Positions 31,550 through 33,089 of a DNA stretch of 33,089 nucleotides are shown piece by piece (the stretch's first letter is position 1; every line of letters begins with the position of its first letter). A program made the position numbers and the translations under genes. Origin of the DNA: CAYWNA01 sp964459305 (GTDB taxonomy: Bacteria; Planctomycetota; Planctomycetia; Pirellulales; Pirellulaceae); the NCBI GenBank assembly GCA_964459305.1, contig CAYWNA010000143.1:1-33089 (forward strand). Direction: 5' to 3'. The notes below the pieces were generated by a model. It was not told the DNA's origin. It did no database searches and worked only from the letters and a program-made list of their open reading frames with translations.

Positions 31550-31568
31550 GCCACGTTAGAAACGTGCC
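31550..31568. repeat. short palindrome, family H, second copy
   Basis: GCCACGTTAGAAACGTGCC has 7-8 base-pair arms and a three-base loop. It differs at two positions from the minus-strand copy at 18292-18313. It overlaps the right-hand 9-bp direct repeat of the neighbouring element. Confidence 0.6.
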
Positions 31569-31767
31569 ACCTCCTCCAAATGCTGGCCGCTACTGCTTGC
31601 ATTGACATCACGCTTGCCGCCGCACATTCGTCAGCATCGTTCAAGCCGTAATTACAGTCCCAGGCAAGAATACCGGCACAATGGGTACAGACGGCGCTTC
31701 CCAAAAGCCGAAACAATGAGAACGCGGTGGATCAATCTACATGTACAACTACGGATTCTGATCAAAA

Positions 31768-33089
31768 ATGAACACCTGCAGAAATCAGACACGAGGGGCC
31801 GTGGGGCTTCTGCTGGGCCTCGCGACCGTAATCCTATCCGCTGAAAAGTGTGGGTCCGAAGAGAGATCTACGTGGAGCGATTGGGGCCAGTCAGCACGGA
31901 ACGACTCGCTTGACGTACGTGGCGTGGCGGGAAACGCGCCGACCATGCGGCAAACGCGGGGACCCATTTCAACCGACGCGCGGATACGCTTTCGCATCGG
32001 AGACGTTCCGGCATTCGGGCAACCAGCTCGCTATGGCTCAACCGTTCCCTCCGCCAGCGAGAGCATGGCGAACCAGGGAGTCCGACTGGGCAACTATCTC
32101 GAACCAGCCGCTCGACCGCTATCGGGCCGGGCCCAACGCTTACCGACGTCATTCCGCACGGGACGAGTACAACGCGTGGATTTCCAGGCCGATGCCGCAG
32201 ACGCGGTGCCCCCGGTGGTCTCCCCGCCAGTCGAACCGATACCCGGCTTAGCCGGGATGCTTGGCGACGAGGAGGGAGACCCTGGCCTAGTCATGCCGCC
32301 CGGTCACGTGTTCGCGTGCCCGAGGACGTGGTATGCCGAGGCTGACTTTGTTTATCTCAACCGACAGTCTGACGAAATCACACTGTTTGGGGACAACAGC
32401 AAAGGGATGGATCGTCTGGGCTTCGAGTTGGGCGGCCGGCTCACGGTCGGCCGGCTCAGGGATTGCACAGAAGGTTTCGAATTTGTCTACATCGGCCCCC
32501 ACGAGTGGGTCCAGTCGGAGACTCGTGTTGGTGCTCTTGACAGCTTGAATTCGAGATTCGTTGGGGCTGGAGGAGTCAACGTCTCGTCGTTCAAGTTTGC
32601 CGAGAGGCAATGGCAAAGGTATGAGTCCAAACTGCACAGCTTCGAGCTGAGCAGGAAGTGGTGGGGCTGGGACGTCATCAGTACGTCGTTCGGTCTCAGG
32701 TACATGTATATTGGCGAAGAGATTCGACACGTTTCAGTAGATGACACGGATGGCACTGGCAGGTTTCTCATAGGCACAGAAAACAATCTGGTCGGGCCCC
32801 AGTTAGGTTTCGAACTATTCAAGCCGTGTGGTCGGTTCCGGTCGTCATTCCGGGGCAAAGCCTGCATCAACGCCAATTTCCGCCATGGTCAGATCGCATT
32901 GACGAATGGAGTTGGCGGACAGCAGTTCGACAACAGCGACGACGAGATCAGGATCGGGCTTCTAGGTGAACTTGGGTATTTCGTCGATTATCAGATTCTC
33001 CGCAATGTTACGATTCGCGCGGGCTTCGAAATGCTGTACCTGACAGGCATAGCCGCTGCTGCCGCCCAGCCCGTCGGAATCTTGACGCC
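31768..33089 (+). CDS. BBP7-family outer-membrane beta-barrel protein, N-terminal part (cut by window edge)
   Basis: The frame opens at ATG 31768-31770, directly after an in-frame TGA (31759-31761), and runs 440 codons to the window end. A signal sequence (TRGAVGLLLGLATVILSAEK) is followed by about 140 disordered residues. From about residue 185 comes the start of a barrel: ACPRTWYAEADFVYLNR, then alternating strands such as RLGFELGGRLTVGRL, GFEFVYIGPHEWV, SFELSRKWWGWD, TSFGLRYMYIGEE and LVGPQLGFELFKPCG. This matches the planctomycete BBP7 (putative beta-barrel porin 7) pattern. It should sit in the outer membrane; what it transports is unknown. No clear ribosome-binding site precedes the start. 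The far end is outside the window. Confidence 0.85.
   Translation, partial: MNTCRNQTRGAVGLLLGLATVILSAEKCGSEERSTWSDWGQSARNDSLDVRGVAGNAPTMRQTRGPISTDARIRFRIGDVPAFGQPARYGSTVPSASESMANQGVRLGNYLEPAARPLSGRAQRLPTSFRTGRVQRVDFQADAADAVPPVVSPPVEPIPGLAGMLGDEEGDPGLVMPPGHVFACPRTWYAEADFVYLNRQSDEITLFGDNSKGMDRLGFELGGRLTVGRLRDCTEGFEFVYIGPHEWVQSETRVGALDSLNSRFVGAGGVNVSSFKFAERQWQRYESKLHSFELSRKWWGWDVISTSFGLRYMYIGEEIRHVSVDDTDGTGRFLIGTENNLVGPQLGFELFKPCGRFRSSFRGKACINANFRHGQIALTNGVGGQQFDNSDDEIRIGLLGELGYFVDYQILRNVTIRAGFEMLYLTGIAAAAAQPVGILT

Larger units (their letters stand above)
31238..31767. other. second repeat island between the CpaC-like and BBP7 genes
   Basis: The 530 bases hold a long family-A copy (31241-31370), the 134-bp element bounded by 9-bp direct repeats (31411-31544), and a short hairpin (31550-31568). 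From 31570 to 31767 I see no gene, and no clear ribosome-binding site for the porin. Confidence 0.6.

Noticed and set aside
1..33089. CRISPR array, tRNA or rRNA gene, intact insertion sequence
   Set aside because: I saw no regularly spaced direct repeats, no cloverleaf or rRNA-like stretch and no transposase reading frame.

Overview
The window looks like chromosomal DNA of an uncultured planctomycete (Planctomycetota, probably Pirellulales-like). The evidence is an LEPR-x-LL anchoring motif on a secreted metalloprotease with a dockerin-like end, a BBP7-type outer-membrane barrel, the planctomycete style of PQQ-like propeller proteins and ECF sigma factor, GTG/TTG starts, and many intergenic palindromic repeats. 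A run of 100 N (27530-27629) marks a scaffold join, so the sequence is a draft, probably metagenomic, assembly.

Layout. 1-20848 is almost entirely minus-strand. It starts with the N-terminus of an ECF sigma factor, then a tungsten/molybdopterin aldehyde:ferredoxin oxidoreductase, a small membrane protein broken by an in-frame TGA, a POT-like transporter, and a sugar-porter MFS transporter. Next come a secreted beta-propeller, a large secreted (alpha/alpha)6-barrel protein, a Tat-exported sugar isomerase/epimerase-like protein and a 1065-residue methyltransferase-like/PQQ-propeller fusion. 15378-20848 is a tight five-gene run: iron alcohol dehydrogenase, HemW-like radical SAM protein, chorismate-lyase-like protein, FAD halogenase-like enzyme with a WxWxIP motif, and a secreted propeller. 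21275-22332 is a chimeric, frameshifted remnant (metallophosphoesterase joined to a YHS-like module). 22376-25047 is a WalJ-like metallo-beta-lactamase-fold gene next to a secreted heparinase II/III-like lyase. 25048-26128 is a gene-free repeat island. From 26129 the genes read plus-strand: LEPR-x-LL metalloprotease, a disordered exported protein ending in a CpaC-N/BON module, a second repeat island, and a truncated BBP7 porin.

How it fits together. Sugar transport, secreted glycosidase/lyase folds, a sugar isomerase and secreted propellers suggest polysaccharide breakdown and uptake. The 15.4-20.8 kb run looks like a small aromatic (4-hydroxybenzoate-derived?) pathway whose product cannot be read from sequence. 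The most unusual content is repetitive: at least seven palindrome families, one element bounded by an exact 9-bp direct repeat like a transposition footprint, one whole-length palindromic element present in two long copies directly 3' of genes, and two heptanucleotide microsatellites inside one coding sequence.
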